Shown: in pieces, positions 42,238 to 52,700 of the stretch
Layout: each line of letters opens with the position of its first letter
Numbering within the stretch: position 1 is the first letter of the stretch
From: Kalaharituber pfeilii
Lineage: Eukaryota > Ascomycota > Pezizomycetes > Pezizales > Pezizaceae
Length of the DNA stretch: 64,000 bases
Assembly: GCA_015179045.1 (NCBI GenBank)
Contig: WHUZ01000066.1
Span: 296,648 to 360,647 of the forward strand
Reading direction: 5' to 3'
Notes under the pieces: model-generated
What the model was told of the DNA's origin: nothing
Databases searched by the model: none
Seen by the model: the letters and a program-made list of their open reading frames with translations, nothing else
Made by a program: the position numbers and the translations under genes

Positions 42238-43149
42238 AGTATGTATCACACCTTATATTCAAGTATATATATTAACAAATATTTTAGGAATGACGGACCT
42301 TCCAGACAATACAACAGACGGGACTCAATTCTTCGATGATGATACCTAATGGGCGACTGTCCATTACTGATAGTGGAAATATCCAGGACTATTAAATAGT
42401 GAGCGGCACGAGCTAGCTCGAGCCGAGCTGGAGGGTGAGCTCGAGCCAGCTCGTGAGTAAGTGAGCTCGAGCCTGGATTGATTATATACATACTATTGAC
42501 AAACTAAACTAAACTAAGCTAAATTTTCATCTTTCTCACTACTATGGTTGGGGACATCTGTATGCGGAGGAGGGCGGACATTTGCTTCGATGATGACTAA
42601 GCACTATAAGCACTAGTTATGTAGTCGTTACATGCACTGATGCCCCCCTCTTTCATGCGATTTTCTTCCTACCGCCCTACAGCAACAATCCACTGTCCAC
42701 CGCTGGTTGTCCCCTATACTTGCATACTTGATACCTGTTGCATCGGTCGCACATATCGGCCTGTTCAGCCACCCTGTCGCTTGAATCAAAGAATTAATTA
42801 AAGGACTAGAATTGGTAAATACGTTCCAATGCTTGAGTTAATTAATTAGTCTATGGCTCACTTAATGTTAATACAGATTCACAAAATGGGACGGAAAAGC
42901 AAGCGGGCGCTGCATCTGGAGAGAGTTCGACAGGCAAAACAGGCAAAACGAGCGCGGCTAGCTGAAGCACAGCTGGAAGCGGAACTAATAGCACATTTGG
43001 ATAATGAAAGTGAGGAGGATGCATGGAGACCAGGAGAGCCGGAGGTGCCAACAGCAGTTCATTGGGAAGAGTTTGACTCTAGTTCAGAAGAAGATTGTGA
43101 ATTCACTGAGGATGAGCCAGAGAATGATGAGTTCAATCAAGATGTATTT

Positions 43150-43215
43150 ACCCTGCCATGGCCAAGTGCTACAAGCGGGGTTATGTGATTAAAAAAAAAA
43201 AAAAAAAAAAAAAAA
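43150..43215 (+). mobile_element. Mini retroposon, lineage B, inside transposase exon 1
   Basis: Exact 14-bp duplications ATCAAGATGTATTT (43136-43149, 43216-43229). AC, then the B hairpin (CCCTGCCATGGCCAAGTGCT, ACAAGCGGGG), TTATGTGATT and poly(A)26. Removal restores the transposase frame (FNQDVFELL). Confidence 0.95.
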
Positions 43216-45180
43216 ATCAAGATGTATTTGAACTCTTGATGTCATCTAGAGGAGAATCATCCAGAAATATCCGGTACCAGCGAGGTCCTAAATATAGCGA
43301 AAGGCAGCAACGAAGAAAACGACAAACAGCAGCAGAATTGGCAGCAGCAGCTAATGGATCTCGTAGTATTACATACTACTTCAGTAAGACACAGTCCGAG
43401 TCTATTACATCTGAGGCTTCTACTACTAGGGAAGCAGAGACTGAATTAGATTCAGATACACAAGCTATTAAGGATCTTGAGAAGAAGCTGCAATCAAAGA
43501 AGATAAAGCTTGAAGGGCAGAATTTAATGCGGCATAGGGCAGTGCTTTCTCTTCTGTATACATGTCGGTTACGAAAGCCTGGTGAGACACGAGAAGAGAT
43601 GGCTTTTGCTGTTGCACGGTGCTATAATAGAGGGAAATATTTTGCAAGAAAGGTTATAACATGGGAACTGCAATGGAAAAAGGTAAAGCATATATGAGGA
43701 TCTTAATTTCTTATACTAATATATATAGGATCGAACTATATCAGAAGGGCACCGAGGCTGCTTTAGTAAAGTCAAGTCATGGTTTAATGATGAGGGGGTT
43801 CAATTAGCAGTACGGGAATGGCTAAGTGGTACTGGTGAAAGTAAGTAGTATAGAATACATCAATGCGCAGTTAGAAAAATAAATGATTAATGTTAAAATA
43901 GACATTACAGCTTATGGGCTAGCGAAAGCAGTTGGTGAATACTTAAATTCACAGCGTGCGGTTTCTGTTATAGCGGCTACATTACAAAACCACGACAGCA
44001 ATACAGGGGAAAATACTTCAATAGCTCCCCGTACACTTCGTATAAGAGCTAGAACTGCACGGCGATGGCTAAAAAGAATGGGATTTCAATATAATACTGT
44101 CACAAAGTCAGTTTATATCGATGGACATGAGCGGGAAGATGTGATTGCATATCGAAATTCCGTTTTTTTACCCCAATGGAAGAAAGCTCAACACCGCTTT
44201 GTGATTTTTAAAGAGGATGGATCATTTGAAATGCCACCAGCTAATGTTCTCAATGGAGAAAAACCATTAGTTTTAATTACGCATGATGAGTCTACATTCA
44301 ATGCTAATGATGGCAAGCGTAGGATCTGGATGAAAGATGGAAAACAACCATTACGACCTAAGGGAAAGGGTAAAGGCATAATGGTCTCTGGTTTTCTTAC
44401 TCCGGGTGGAATTCTACGTATTCCTGATCATATTTCAGATGATGAGCTTTTACGAAATCCTATGTGGCCAATATCAGAAACTGGCAAGCCAGTTCGTGAA
44501 GCACTTGAATTATTGGAATATGGAAAGGAGAATTATTGGACAGGTGACAAAATGGTTGAACATACTATTCGAACAGCACTACCTATCTTCCGGTATGCAT
44601 TTCCTAATTGTCAAGCCTTGTTTGCATTTGATAATGCTTCAAATCACTGTTCATTTGCTCCAGATGCACTTGTAGCAGCACGAATGAATCTCAATCCTGG
44701 TGGAGAACAACCTTTGATGCGTGAAGGATTTATTCATGCAAAGCAAATACCTCAAGCTATGGTATTTCCTATGAACTATCCTAATATATTACTACGGGGA
44801 AAGCCAAAAGGTATTCGTCAAGTGCTGAAAGAAAGAGGGCTTTGGAAAAGCCATCGGTCAGATGGGTTTGCTTTTCTTCTGAAATGTCCAACCTCTCATG
44901 ACCGTACTGGCTGTACACCAACTCTTGCCGGAGGCTGTTGCGCACGAACTTTACTCTCTCAGCAACCTGATTTTATACAGCAAAAAGGCCGACTAGAAGA
45001 AGAATTAGAAGCTGCTGGTCAACAGGTAATTTTTTATCCTAAGTTTCATTGTGAACTTAATTTTATTGAGCGTTATTGGTGTTCTGTTAAGTATTATTTA
45101 CGAGAAAACTGTTCTTATTCATTTGATGGTTTACGAGATACTCTTCCTCTGGCATTACATTCTGTTTCTTCTGCATCTAC

Positions 45181-46022
45181 TGTAGTTCACCACTTTCCCG
45201 GACACACCACTTTCCCGGACACATTTACCACCAAAACTGCGCAACTTTCGCACTCAATATCTCAACAACCATAACAGCATTTGTGAATGCGCTTTGTATA
45301 GCTATTAGACAAACTGTAATTCTTGCTATCTAGCACTTTTTCTTCATCAAAAATTGTGGGTGCAAAGGGATTATGGCTTGTCGCATTTTTGTTGGAAGGC
45401 TTGGCATTTATTTGTATGGGATCTCCATACAAAACGTTCATAAGACTTGAATATAGTCCTACTCTTCAACGCTAATTACAATAGCTATGATAGTATATGT
45501 CCAGAATCACCTGAAGAGTTATAGTAAGGTGCTGCATTTAGTTTACTTTCATTTGTTGAATTGTAGAGTTGGTGTACAACTATCTAGTTTCTCATACAAA
45601 TGGTTTCTATGGGAAATATGAATATTGTGAATGATTTCACAACCACTACAGGTATTACCTAACTACGTTGCTCATAGTTTCCAACTGAGTGATCCTATTG
45701 AATGTGAGTGTCTGAGTTTTTTTCATGAATTGATTGCATGTGTAGCATGCAGAATTCGGGGGCGGTGACATTTGTATGGAGATCCCATACAAATAAATGC
45801 CAAGCCTTCCAACAAAAATGCGACAAGCCATAATCCCTTTGCACCCACAATTTTTGATGAAGAAAAAGTGCTAGATAGCAAGAATTACAGTTTGTCTAAT
45901 AGCTATGCAAAGCGCATTCACAAATGCTGTTATGGTTGTTGAGATATTGAGTGCGAAAGTTGCGCAGTTTTGGTGGTAAATGTGTCCGGGAAAGTGGTGT
46001 GTCCGGGAAAGTGGTGAACTAC
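45181..46022. mobile_element. Foldback element with ~252-bp inverted repeats
   Basis: Arms 45181-45433 and 45771-46022 are near-perfect inverted copies. The outer ends hold a direct duplication of CACTTTCCCGGACACA. The 337-bp middle has no coding. It is inserted in the transposase gene. TA lies at both borders (GTA-GTTCACC and GAAC-TAC), compatible with a TA target, though the target is palindromic so the exact duplication is ambiguous. Confidence 0.85.
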
Positions 46023-46861
46023 AGTATTAATCGTTTTTATTATCATTGTTTACGGTCTATTGATGCATATAGTGAAGGATTAACTTATGGTACGAAGGAG
46101 TTTCATTCATATATATATAAAGGTCATAGACAAGTACCAGATAAAACGAAGTGGTAGAAGGGATATGTATAGAGTATATGTATATACTATTCTATTTTAG
46201 GTTAGTGTTTTTCCTTTTTTGGTTAGGTTGGTTTATACTATACTATATTTAGTAGTTACTAGAGGTGGACAATTTGACCGATTCCCATATAAAACTGCTC
46301 ATCTTTGACTGTCAAATCACCAGTACAAAAAATTAATTAAATAGATATCGCTCTATAGAATTATTTTTCATTCACTAATTTATCATCGTATAGCATGAAA
46401 CTAATTTTATCTATTTATTTTAGTTGTGATTTGAGTGTTGAAGTTGATGCGAAATTTGATCCGAGTACACATGTCCCCAACCATATCAGCTAAATTGTCC
46501 ATTTCGAAGTTGTTGGTAGGTCAGAATGAGCTCCAAGTCTCTAATGATTACTATATTAGGTATTTACAGTTTATGAAACCTTGCACTGGCTACGCATTTT
46601 AGCGAGCTGTCAAGAAAAACACAAGCATGTGGCTCGTTTGAGCTCGAGCTGGCTCGGCTCGTGCCGCTCACTACTATAAAAATCTAATTCACCTGGGTTA
46701 AATTCTAAAATCGCTTGAATTTACGTAATGGCCTGGTTGGCCTGGACTGGCCTGGACCGGTCCAGGCGGTTTCAGTCAAATGCAGATCACGGCCATGTCA
46801 GGCCAGGCCAGGCAGCCTGGTCGGCCGGCCTGGCCTGTTGGAGTCATTGATTAGACGTCAT

Positions 46862-47160
46862 AAGCCCTTGGCATCAAACTGCCTTGGCCACCAAAAACAC
46901 TGTCCTCTTGAGATCCTCTCTGCTGCCCCGCTCGCCATTCCCTTTCGTTTCTCCCTTTTCAACAGAAGTGGCCACCGCAATAGTGCTGCTAGTGCCCTCC
47001 GCCAGCATCGAACCGCCTTCACCCTAAAGCAAGAACCAAGGCGCCAAAGTGATAAAGTCTCATCTCAGGTGCCGAGAATTCCCTCACACAATCGTTGCAA
47101 CCAAAGGGCCTTGCAGTTTGATATCATAACATCGCCCCCGACCTCCTACCTTTGCCAAGA
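46862..47160. other. Upstream of the ORF at 47161
   Basis: C/T-rich sequence with no TE homology; possible promoter of the next ORF. Confidence 0.35.
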
Positions 47161-47658
47161 ATGTCTAGCCGTGGGCGAGACCCCGCTTTTCCATTGCAGC
47201 CGATCAATACCAGGCGCCAGCAGGGGACTGGCAGGCTCGTTATGGAAGCCTCCAGCCAGAATCTCAGAACGAAGGCCAGCTTCACACTTGCTGGAGCCGG
47301 CCCTGGCAATTTGCCGCCCAGTTCTTTCCAAAACCCACCCTCAACGATCCAGCCTTCCACTCCCCGAAAGTCATCGCAGCAACAGGCCGGTTATGGCTAC
47401 AGTGATAGTGGTCCGTCAACTCCAACAAGTCGCGCGCAAGACCAGCCCGGAGTTCCTAATACCTCCTTGAGGCCAAGATCTCCTCATGCTCCCATGAGGT
47501 TCATCCCTTGCACCCGCTACGGTAAAGATCCTGATGCATTCGATTACAGAACGGATAAACAATGGCGTAGATGGTATCATGACATCTGCTTCGAGATTGC
47601 ACTGGATGGGAAGGAGAAGGAGCATAGGCGCAAGCAACGACTGGAACTACAAAAGTGA
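47161..47658 (+). CDS. Hypothetical protein, about 165 aa
   Basis: Frame from MSSRGRDPAFPLQPINT (47161; an in-frame ATG lies at 47152) to TGA 47656. N-terminal 100 residues are P/S/T/Q-rich and disordered-looking (PSTIQPSTPRKSSQQQ). The last 50 are ordered-looking and charged (RYGKDPDAFDYRTDKQWRRW, then EHRRKQRLELQK). No known domain recognised. Codon use and GC are higher than in the flanking TEs. It may be a host gene or the 3' exon of one. Confidence 0.5.
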   Translation: MSSRGRDPAFPLQPINTRRQQGTGRLVMEASSQNLRTKASFTLAGAGPGNLPPSSFQNPPSTIQPSTPRKSSQQQAGYGYSDSGPSTPTSRAQDQPGVPNTSLRPRSPHAPMRFIPCTRYGKDPDAFDYRTDKQWRRWYHDICFEIALDGKEKEHRRKQRLELQK

Positions 47659-47963
47659 GCGTACTGGCACTGTGACATGGCAACGATTCGGGTTGTAGTG
47701 CGCAAAAGTAGCAAGGTGTTGCGGATAGAGAGCGATGGATATCGCAAAGCGGTTCTTTTTGTTGTCTTCTTCAAGGATTGTTTGTATCTTCTTAATGGGT
47801 CTTTTGTCAGGCGCTCGTGGTGCTTTTGCATTCTATAGAAGGCCAGCACCTGTATTCTTGCGTGTCAGGCGCTTTGCTGAGATGTGACTTATGAATTGCA
47901 AACTAGGGTTATGTCTATAACTACATTTTCCCATTCCTTCTACTCAGTATGTAATGAGTCGGA

Positions 47964-48016
47964 TAGCCTGTAGGGCGGCACGCGAGTAATGAAATAAAAA
48001 AAAAAAAAAAAAAAAA
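47964..48016 (+). mobile_element. Mini LINE-tail retroposon, lineage A, truncated in the 5' arm
   Basis: Exact 11-bp duplications AATGAGTCGGA (47953-47963, 48017-48027). Starts within the stem (TAGCCTGTAGGGCGGC), then GCGAGTAATGAAAT and poly(A)22. Confidence 0.92.
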
Positions 48017-48167
48017 AATGAGTCGGAACCAGTTTCCATAGCATCAAGCGCTTGAAAAGAAACGTGAATCCATATCTGCCTCAGCTTTCTGAATCAACAT
48101 GAAAATATAGGTAACGAGGTCCGCGCCCTCTGCATTGGATGATGGAATGTACCGCTGTTACAATTTA

Positions 48168-48550
48168 TAGTGAGCGGCACGAGCTAGCTTGAGCCTGGAT
48201 TGATTATATCTATATTATTGACAAACTAAACTAAACTAAGCTAAATTTTCATCTTTCTCACTACTAACGAAGTTGTTGGTAGGTCAGAATGAGCTCCAAG
48301 TCTCTAATTATTACTATATTAGGTATGTACAGTTTATGAAACCTTGCACTGGCTAAGCATTTTAGCGAGCTGTCAAGAAAAACACAAGCATGATCTTGGC
48401 TCGTTTGAGCTCGAGCTAGCTCGTACAAGCTCACCTCGCCATAGCCTGACAGGCGGCTAGCGAGTAATGATTTAAAAAAAAAAAAAAAAAAAAATCGTAC
48501 AAGCTCGGGCTCGAGCTGGCTCGAGTTGGCTCGGCTCGTGCCGCTCACTA
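48168..48550. mobile_element. Non-autonomous hAT element, copy 4
   Basis: Ends TAGTGAGCGGCACGAGC and GTGCCGCTCACTA. The interior matches copies 1-3. Flanks GTTACAAT (with TTA before the element) and GTTACAAA give an imperfect 8-bp duplication. Contains a mini LINE-tail at 48433. Confidence 0.85.
48433..48494 (+). mobile_element. Mini LINE-tail retroposon, lineage A
   Basis: Exact 12-bp duplications TCGTACAAGCTC (48421-48432, 48495-48506). AC then the full hairpin with arms GCCT/AGGC (CTCGCCATAGCCTGACAGGC), GGCTAGCGAG, TAATGATTT and poly(A)22. Confidence 0.95.
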
Positions 48551-48695
48551 GTTACAAATGACTTTGATCGGGATGGTTTCGGGATTGTTTCAATAACACG
48601 TACGTGTGCAGTAGCCTTCTGCAAGTCTTTACACTCCACAGAGGCCCTTGACCTGAGTTCACGTCATGCACCACCGCGCTAGACCCGTTGTCATC

Positions 48696-48858
48696 GGATC
48701 TGTGTGGTTGGCCTAGGGGTTCCCGCCGCGAGGGACAGGCGCTCATTAGGGAGTGGCAAGCAAGGCACAATTACGCTGCCGAGGAAGAGAGTTCGAATCC
48801 GACAACATCCGCCTTGACCGAGGGTGGACAGCCACACAGATCCATTCCCTTTTTTTTT
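48696..48858 (+). ncRNA. Candidate Pol III-transcribed structured RNA
   Basis: A perfect 12-bp closing helix GGATCTGTGTGG / CCACACAGATCC (48696-48707 with 48832-48843) encloses about 124 nt. The enclosed part has an A-box-like TGGCCTAGGGG at 48709 and a B-box-like GAGTTCGAATCC at 48789. A T9 run follows at 48850. The sequence does not fold as a normal tRNA and I do not recognise it as 5S, U6, 7SL, RNase P or MRP RNA. It may be a novel ncRNA, a tRNA relic or a SINE head. Confidence 0.45.
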
Positions 48859-48882
48859 ATTTCTCCTTCCCCTGTCGTCCAT

Positions 48883-48949
48883 CCCTCGCCATAATCCTTA
48901 GGGCGGCACGCGAGTAATGATATAAAAAAAAAATAAAAAAATAAAAAAT
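48883..48949 (+). mobile_element. Mini LINE-tail retroposon, lineage A
   Basis: Exact 11-bp duplications CTGTCGTCCAT (48872-48882, 48950-48960). CC then the hairpin from the foot, GAGTAATGATAT and an A-rich tail with scattered T. Confidence 0.93.
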
Positions 48950-48960
48950 CTGTCGTCCAT

Positions 48961-49686
48961 ACCCCTCCAACTGATTGGAGCCCTGCAAGACCTAAACGAC
49001 CTGCAGCGCCGACCTGCAGTCTCCGTTGTGTCGAGAGCGCCCCACTTGACGAAATTCCTGCGGCCATCCCATAAAGCTTTGCCCCTCGACGATTAGGGGT
49101 CTGCAGCAACACCCGGTGGGGCATGGGTCGGAGGTGCCTACACGCTCCGATGTCAATTCAAGCCAAAATTGCGCTCAAGTAAGGCCTACCCTAAATGCCA
49201 ACCCAGTGCACAAATTCGGACGATCCACCTCCGTCGGCACCATCTGCATGCGCGCTGGAAACTACGCGCAATGATAGATTCTGGGAAAAGATCCCCCTAC
49301 TCCCTCACGCTACGCATATTCAATCTCCAGATCGCAGTATTGATAACATGGCAGCGATTGAATGTCCTGGCTCTCGGAGATTGAAGAAAATTGCTGCACT
49401 GACTACAGGTGCCTATACCTCTCGACATGGGAAATTATGGTACCATTTGCTCTGTCCTATGCTGACCGGAACCCAGCAAGTATCATAACTATTTTCCTGA
49501 TTTATCGATCCACAAGACGCTCATGTTTCGCTTGGTGAGATTCGGTCTTCCCTCGCGGCGACCCCGTTACCCTCCCTGAATTTCCAACTCGCAGTCCTGT
49601 CGTCCGCAACCCAGCCTCCTTCCGAACTAATGTGTATCATTGCCGCCCGGCATTAGCCAAACCAGAATCACCAGATTCGCAATAAT
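48961..49686. other. Intergenic, no gene recognised
   Basis: Two overlapping plus-strand frames (49169-49384, 49195-49488) lack domains. No transposon homology seen. Confidence 0.4.
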
Positions 49687-49699
49687 AGGAACGCTACGT

Positions 49700-49768
49700 T
49701 TTTTTTAATTTTAATTTTTATTTTTTATATCACATGACCCCGCATGCAGCTATTCGCCATGGCAGGGC
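49700..49768 (-). mobile_element. Mini retroposon, lineage B
   Basis: Exact 13-bp duplications AGGAACGCTACGT (49687-49699, 49769-49781). In minus orientation: the foot CCCTGCCATGGCGAATAGCT, GCATGCGGGG, TCATGTGATAT and an A-rich tail with Ts. Confidence 0.94.
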
Positions 49769-49978
49769 AGGAACGCTACGTGAGAAAGATCGTATCCTTG
49801 TATCTACGGCTTGCAGTGTGCAGGACCAATAAGTCTTTTTATTTCATTTCATTTTTCTAAAACAGGATGTCAAATCAACTATCAAAATAATTATAATAAT
49901 AAGCGCGTGGGTGGCCAGCCTCACGTTACATGCGTATACTCAGACATGGATGGAATATCAACCACTTGATGCCCCCCT

Positions 49979-52273
49979 TCAATCATACCGCACCACAACC
50001 GTTTTGTATATCTCATTGAACCCACATTCCATATCATAAACCAACCAGCTTTCCCCAACACCCTTGATTACGATACAGTGGCCGCAATGACAATCAGGAA
50101 GTCGCATACCTCCATTGGCGAATTTAAGCACCACGTACCAAGGGCAATAGGTCCCAGCCCAGAACTGCTGATTGGGATCATGGCTTGGTTTATGGGCATC
50201 TCCGGGCCACTTTGGAAGGCAAGGCCATGCGGTGCGTGGACGGCAAGGACTGGAACGTGCATAAACTGGAATTCTGAGCTCGAGAACATATTCCATACCG
50301 TCATCGTCACCTTCACTGGGGTTTGCTTCAAAAGTGATCAACGAGAACCAGGAAGAAAGTTCTGTCACAGGGAGAATGGTAGGCACCACACGCGGATGTT
50401 CTATGGAGGACTGTTCTAGCTCTGTGAACTCATGACTTTCCTGGTCCTCCGGATCCGGTGTGTGCGCCAACGCATATTGTTGCTCTGGCTCCCAAGATGT
50501 AATAAAGCCGTCAGCGTCTGGACGTAACCAGCGTGTACCGTCATCTCGTTCTGCCCATGTGCCGGCAAAGTCTGGTTCATTGGTGCTGTGCAGGAAGTTT
50601 AACAGTTGGTCCTCCACGGAAGGAAACGTATAACTCGCTGTAATCTCTGCTTCGAGGGATCTGTCCCGGCTATCATGTCTATCTCTCCAAGCCTGTAATG
50701 AAACGCTGAAGGTCACACAGCGGCTAGCAGTTGAGCAAGGCAGGTGTGGTGGAGTATGGAAGAATGACCGCACCCTGAAATTGTTGTATTTACGATACAT
50801 ACGGTAATGGAGGGGCTTCCCTACTTCTGGCTGCACCTTCATAGTAAGTAAGCTTGAAAATATTATGTAGCCAGAAAGTGTACTGCATTGGAATATACCA
50901 GGGAAGCGTACCTTCAGTGAAAACCTATAGTCCCTCTCGGGAATCCCGTACAGTGGTATTTGCGCTATTTTTGTGAGGGAGGGCGAAGCATCTGCAAGTT
51001 CGCTGTCCAGGTCGAACATAATCTTGTACACGTATATAAACATTACCGCAAATTGTGGCTCGTACAGCCCCGTCTCGTTGCGGGAGCCCGCAGGTGCAAG
51101 GGCAAAGCACAGCCTCCCTTCTTTATCTGCCCCAACTGCGCCCTTGCAGGTTGGAGCATCCAACGCATCCCAGGCCGCGTGGACTGCCCGCTGAGCAAGC
51201 AAACTCCATGGTTGTGACTTTTGGCTGAGAGGGATTGAACCACCCAATGGCAGGACAACAATGTGCTCCCTGCCCTCAGAGCGCTCCCTGCTTCCTTCCA
51301 TCCGGCGAACTTGAAAAAGATCCTTGTAGACGACGTAGTGCTCATTCACACCCACTGTTGACGATTCAATGATACCGCTCATTTCGGTTCCTGGCGCAAA
51401 GTAGGTGACTGGGATCATGAGACTGTTGTTCAGTAACAATTCTGGTATCCAAACATGCTCCAGGGGAATGGGTGTAGGAAGGTTGTCGCACGGCAATTGA
51501 CTAGCGTTTTCGGTAATGTCACCGAGGTCAATGACGGCATAGACGTCGCGGACGGTGTCATCCATTGGCAATACGCCCGTTACCACAATCTTGCCGCACT
51601 GTACTTCGAGAGGATGCAAGTAAGAAGCAGGGATCTTTCTCCGTTGGCCATGTCGGCTCTGTACATCACCGGTAATAGTGCTGGCAGATGTTGGCGAGCT
51701 GGAACCCTTTGCAGATATAATTGCCTGACACCGCATCACTTTCCGCTTGAGATCCACAAACACACGCAGCTCAGTGTTACGCTGTATGTCATCCCCTTCA
51801 AGCCAATGTACCTGGAAACTACCGTTGATCTTCTGCTTCCAGCAACTCACCACCAATACGTGGTTTCCAACTTTGTCCGTTCCAATAAGCGAGCGGCAGT
51901 CTTCAGACCCCCTCTCGGCCACCTCGAATCTGCTCCAGTTACCCTGGCGCAAATTATCACGTTGGCGACAAGTGTTGTCGAATGTCACGCGAGCACTGAC
52001 ATGTTGCGTGGTAGGGCCTGCCCATGATCTTCCGAAAAAGGCTCGAAGTGCGACGCGACATAGGTGCTCGCTGCAGAAAATGTCTCGGTGGGCTCTATTG
52101 ATGCGCCGGAGAATCACGAAGTCCCGCGGGTTGAGAAAGCGCACAGCATAGACGACGATGTCCAGTGGGAGATTAGCGTAGAGTTGAGGCATTGTCAGAA
52201 GGGCGCAATTTCTGTAGCGAGGAAGATTACGTGTACGGTTGCCTAGGAGATGAGGGAAAAAGGTCCTCACCAT
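49979..52273 (-). CDS. F-box protein
   Basis: One uninterrupted frame of 764 codons. The likely start is the internal ATG giving MPQLYANLPLDIVVYAVRFL (codon 28 of the frame), because an F-box begins there: LPLDIVVYAVRFLNPRDFVI, LRRINRAHRDIFCSEHLCRV. The F-box binds Skp1 in SCF ubiquitin ligases. The remaining ~690 residues lack obvious WD or LRR repeats. They contain a beta-rich region and a D/E-rich segment (PDPEDQESHEFTELEQ). This is typical of expanded ascomycete F-box families with unknown targets. No TE insertions in the coding region; best host gene in the window. Confidence 0.85.
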   Translation of the reverse strand: MVRTFFPHLLGNRTRNLPRYRNCALLTMPQLYANLPLDIVVYAVRFLNPRDFVILRRINRAHRDIFCSEHLCRVALRAFFGRSWAGPTTQHVSARVTFDNTCRQRDNLRQGNWSRFEVAERGSEDCRSLIGTDKVGNHVLVVSCWKQKINGSFQVHWLEGDDIQRNTELRVFVDLKRKVMRCQAIISAKGSSSPTSASTITGDVQSRHGQRRKIPASYLHPLEVQCGKIVVTGVLPMDDTVRDVYAVIDLGDITENASQLPCDNLPTPIPLEHVWIPELLLNNSLMIPVTYFAPGTEMSGIIESSTVGVNEHYVVYKDLFQVRRMEGSRERSEGREHIVVLPLGGSIPLSQKSQPWSLLAQRAVHAAWDALDAPTCKGAVGADKEGRLCFALAPAGSRNETGLYEPQFAVMFIYVYKIMFDLDSELADASPSLTKIAQIPLYGIPERDYRFSLKVRFPGIFQCSTLSGYIIFSSLLTMKVQPEVGKPLHYRMYRKYNNFRVRSFFHTPPHLPCSTASRCVTFSVSLQAWRDRHDSRDRSLEAEITASYTFPSVEDQLLNFLHSTNEPDFAGTWAERDDGTRWLRPDADGFITSWEPEQQYALAHTPDPEDQESHEFTELEQSSIEHPRVVPTILPVTELSSWFSLITFEANPSEGDDDGMEYVLELRIPVYARSSPCRPRTAWPCLPKWPGDAHKPSHDPNQQFWAGTYCPWYVVLKFANGGMRLPDCHCGHCIVIKGVGESWLVYDMECGFNEIYKTVVVRYD

Positions 52274-52700
52274 CTTGCGGTCTTGGCGGCTTGGCGTGTT
52301 TGCTTGGTCATTGTGTTTGCCGAGGAGGCTTCACAGTTACTGTTGGAGATTATGCAACGAGCATCACGGGACATATCACGTGAGGCTGCCATGTGTGAAG
52401 GATATGGTGATGTGCATCAACAAGGGACCAGTTGTTACATTCGCCGGCTTGCTGACTAATAGGACAAAATTGGTGTTTGCCCCTTGTACTGGTCTCGCAC
52501 GCTCACCCCTGAGCCCACGAATCATTCAATTTGAGCAAATTCAGCACCTCATATCTCTATAACGAAACCGTTTTTTGACATCGGACAACTTGAGCGAAGT
52601 TCCTAAGAGTGAGTATATTCTACATCTGCTTGCTCTTCATGGAAAAAATTGGCTAATGATGTAGCAATAGACTGGTTCTATAGAACACATTGGTCTATCC
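52274..52700. other. Divergent intergenic region
   Basis: Between the F-box start and the DDE element. The element end is not recognised (ACATCGGACAACTTGAGCG near 52580 may be near it). Short frames only. Confidence 0.35.

Larger units (their letters stand above)
42853..46157 (+). pseudogene. IS630/Tc1-mariner-like transposase, interrupted by two insertions
   Basis: Exons 42853-43682, 43729-43840 and 43902-46157 (introns GTAAAG...TATATAG and GTAAGT...AAATAG). N-terminus K/R/E-rich (MGRKSKRALHLERVRQ), then an acidic region and a basic ITYYFSKT segment. A helix-turn-helix-like ARTARRWLKRMGFQYNTVTK precedes IDGHEREDV. Catalytic motifs: ITHDESTFNANDG (first D), FDNASNH (second D) and HCELNFIERYW (E). 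C-terminus CLRSIDAY...DKTKW. The frame is whole except for a B retroposon (43150-43215) and the foldback element (45181-46022), which splits off the last 45 residues. Family name is by motif pattern only. Confidence 0.8.
42545..46483 (+). mobile_element. IS630/Tc1-mariner-like DNA transposon (3.9 kb)
   Basis: TA target site on both sides (42543, 46484). Inverted ends are TGGTTGGGGACAT / ATGTCCCCAACCA, inserted in the hAT element at a site known intact in copy 2 (CACTACTATCAGC). It carries one intron-containing transposase gene, interrupted by a B mini retroposon and an 842-bp foldback element. Confidence 0.9.
42397..46673. mobile_element. Non-autonomous hAT element, copy 3, split by an ITm transposon
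   Basis: Ends TAGTGAGCGGCACGAGC and GTGCCGCTCACTA. Duplication CTATTAAA (42389) and CTATAAAA (46674, one change). The uninterrupted R1 copy at 5360 (TTTTAATAG, complement) shows the empty site. The two halves (42397-42544 and 46484-46673) join at a TA. Confidence 0.88.
41890..46856. mobile_element. GGCC-rich-end transposon R1, copy 2, hosting a nested stack
   Basis: Inverted ends TCCAACAGGCCAGGCC (41889) and GGCCTGGCCTGTTGGA (46842) with many GGCCTGG subterminal repeats. Sequences 42020-42396 and 46674-46760 together match 5330-6110, reverse-complemented. The transposase part is absent. It is split by a hAT element at 42397-46673. Target duplication not identified. Confidence 0.6.

Noticed and set aside
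46715..47470. 251-codon frame overlapping the 47161 ORF
   Set aside because: Runs through the GGCC-rich transposon end and a second frame that is more protein-like; judged a shadow.
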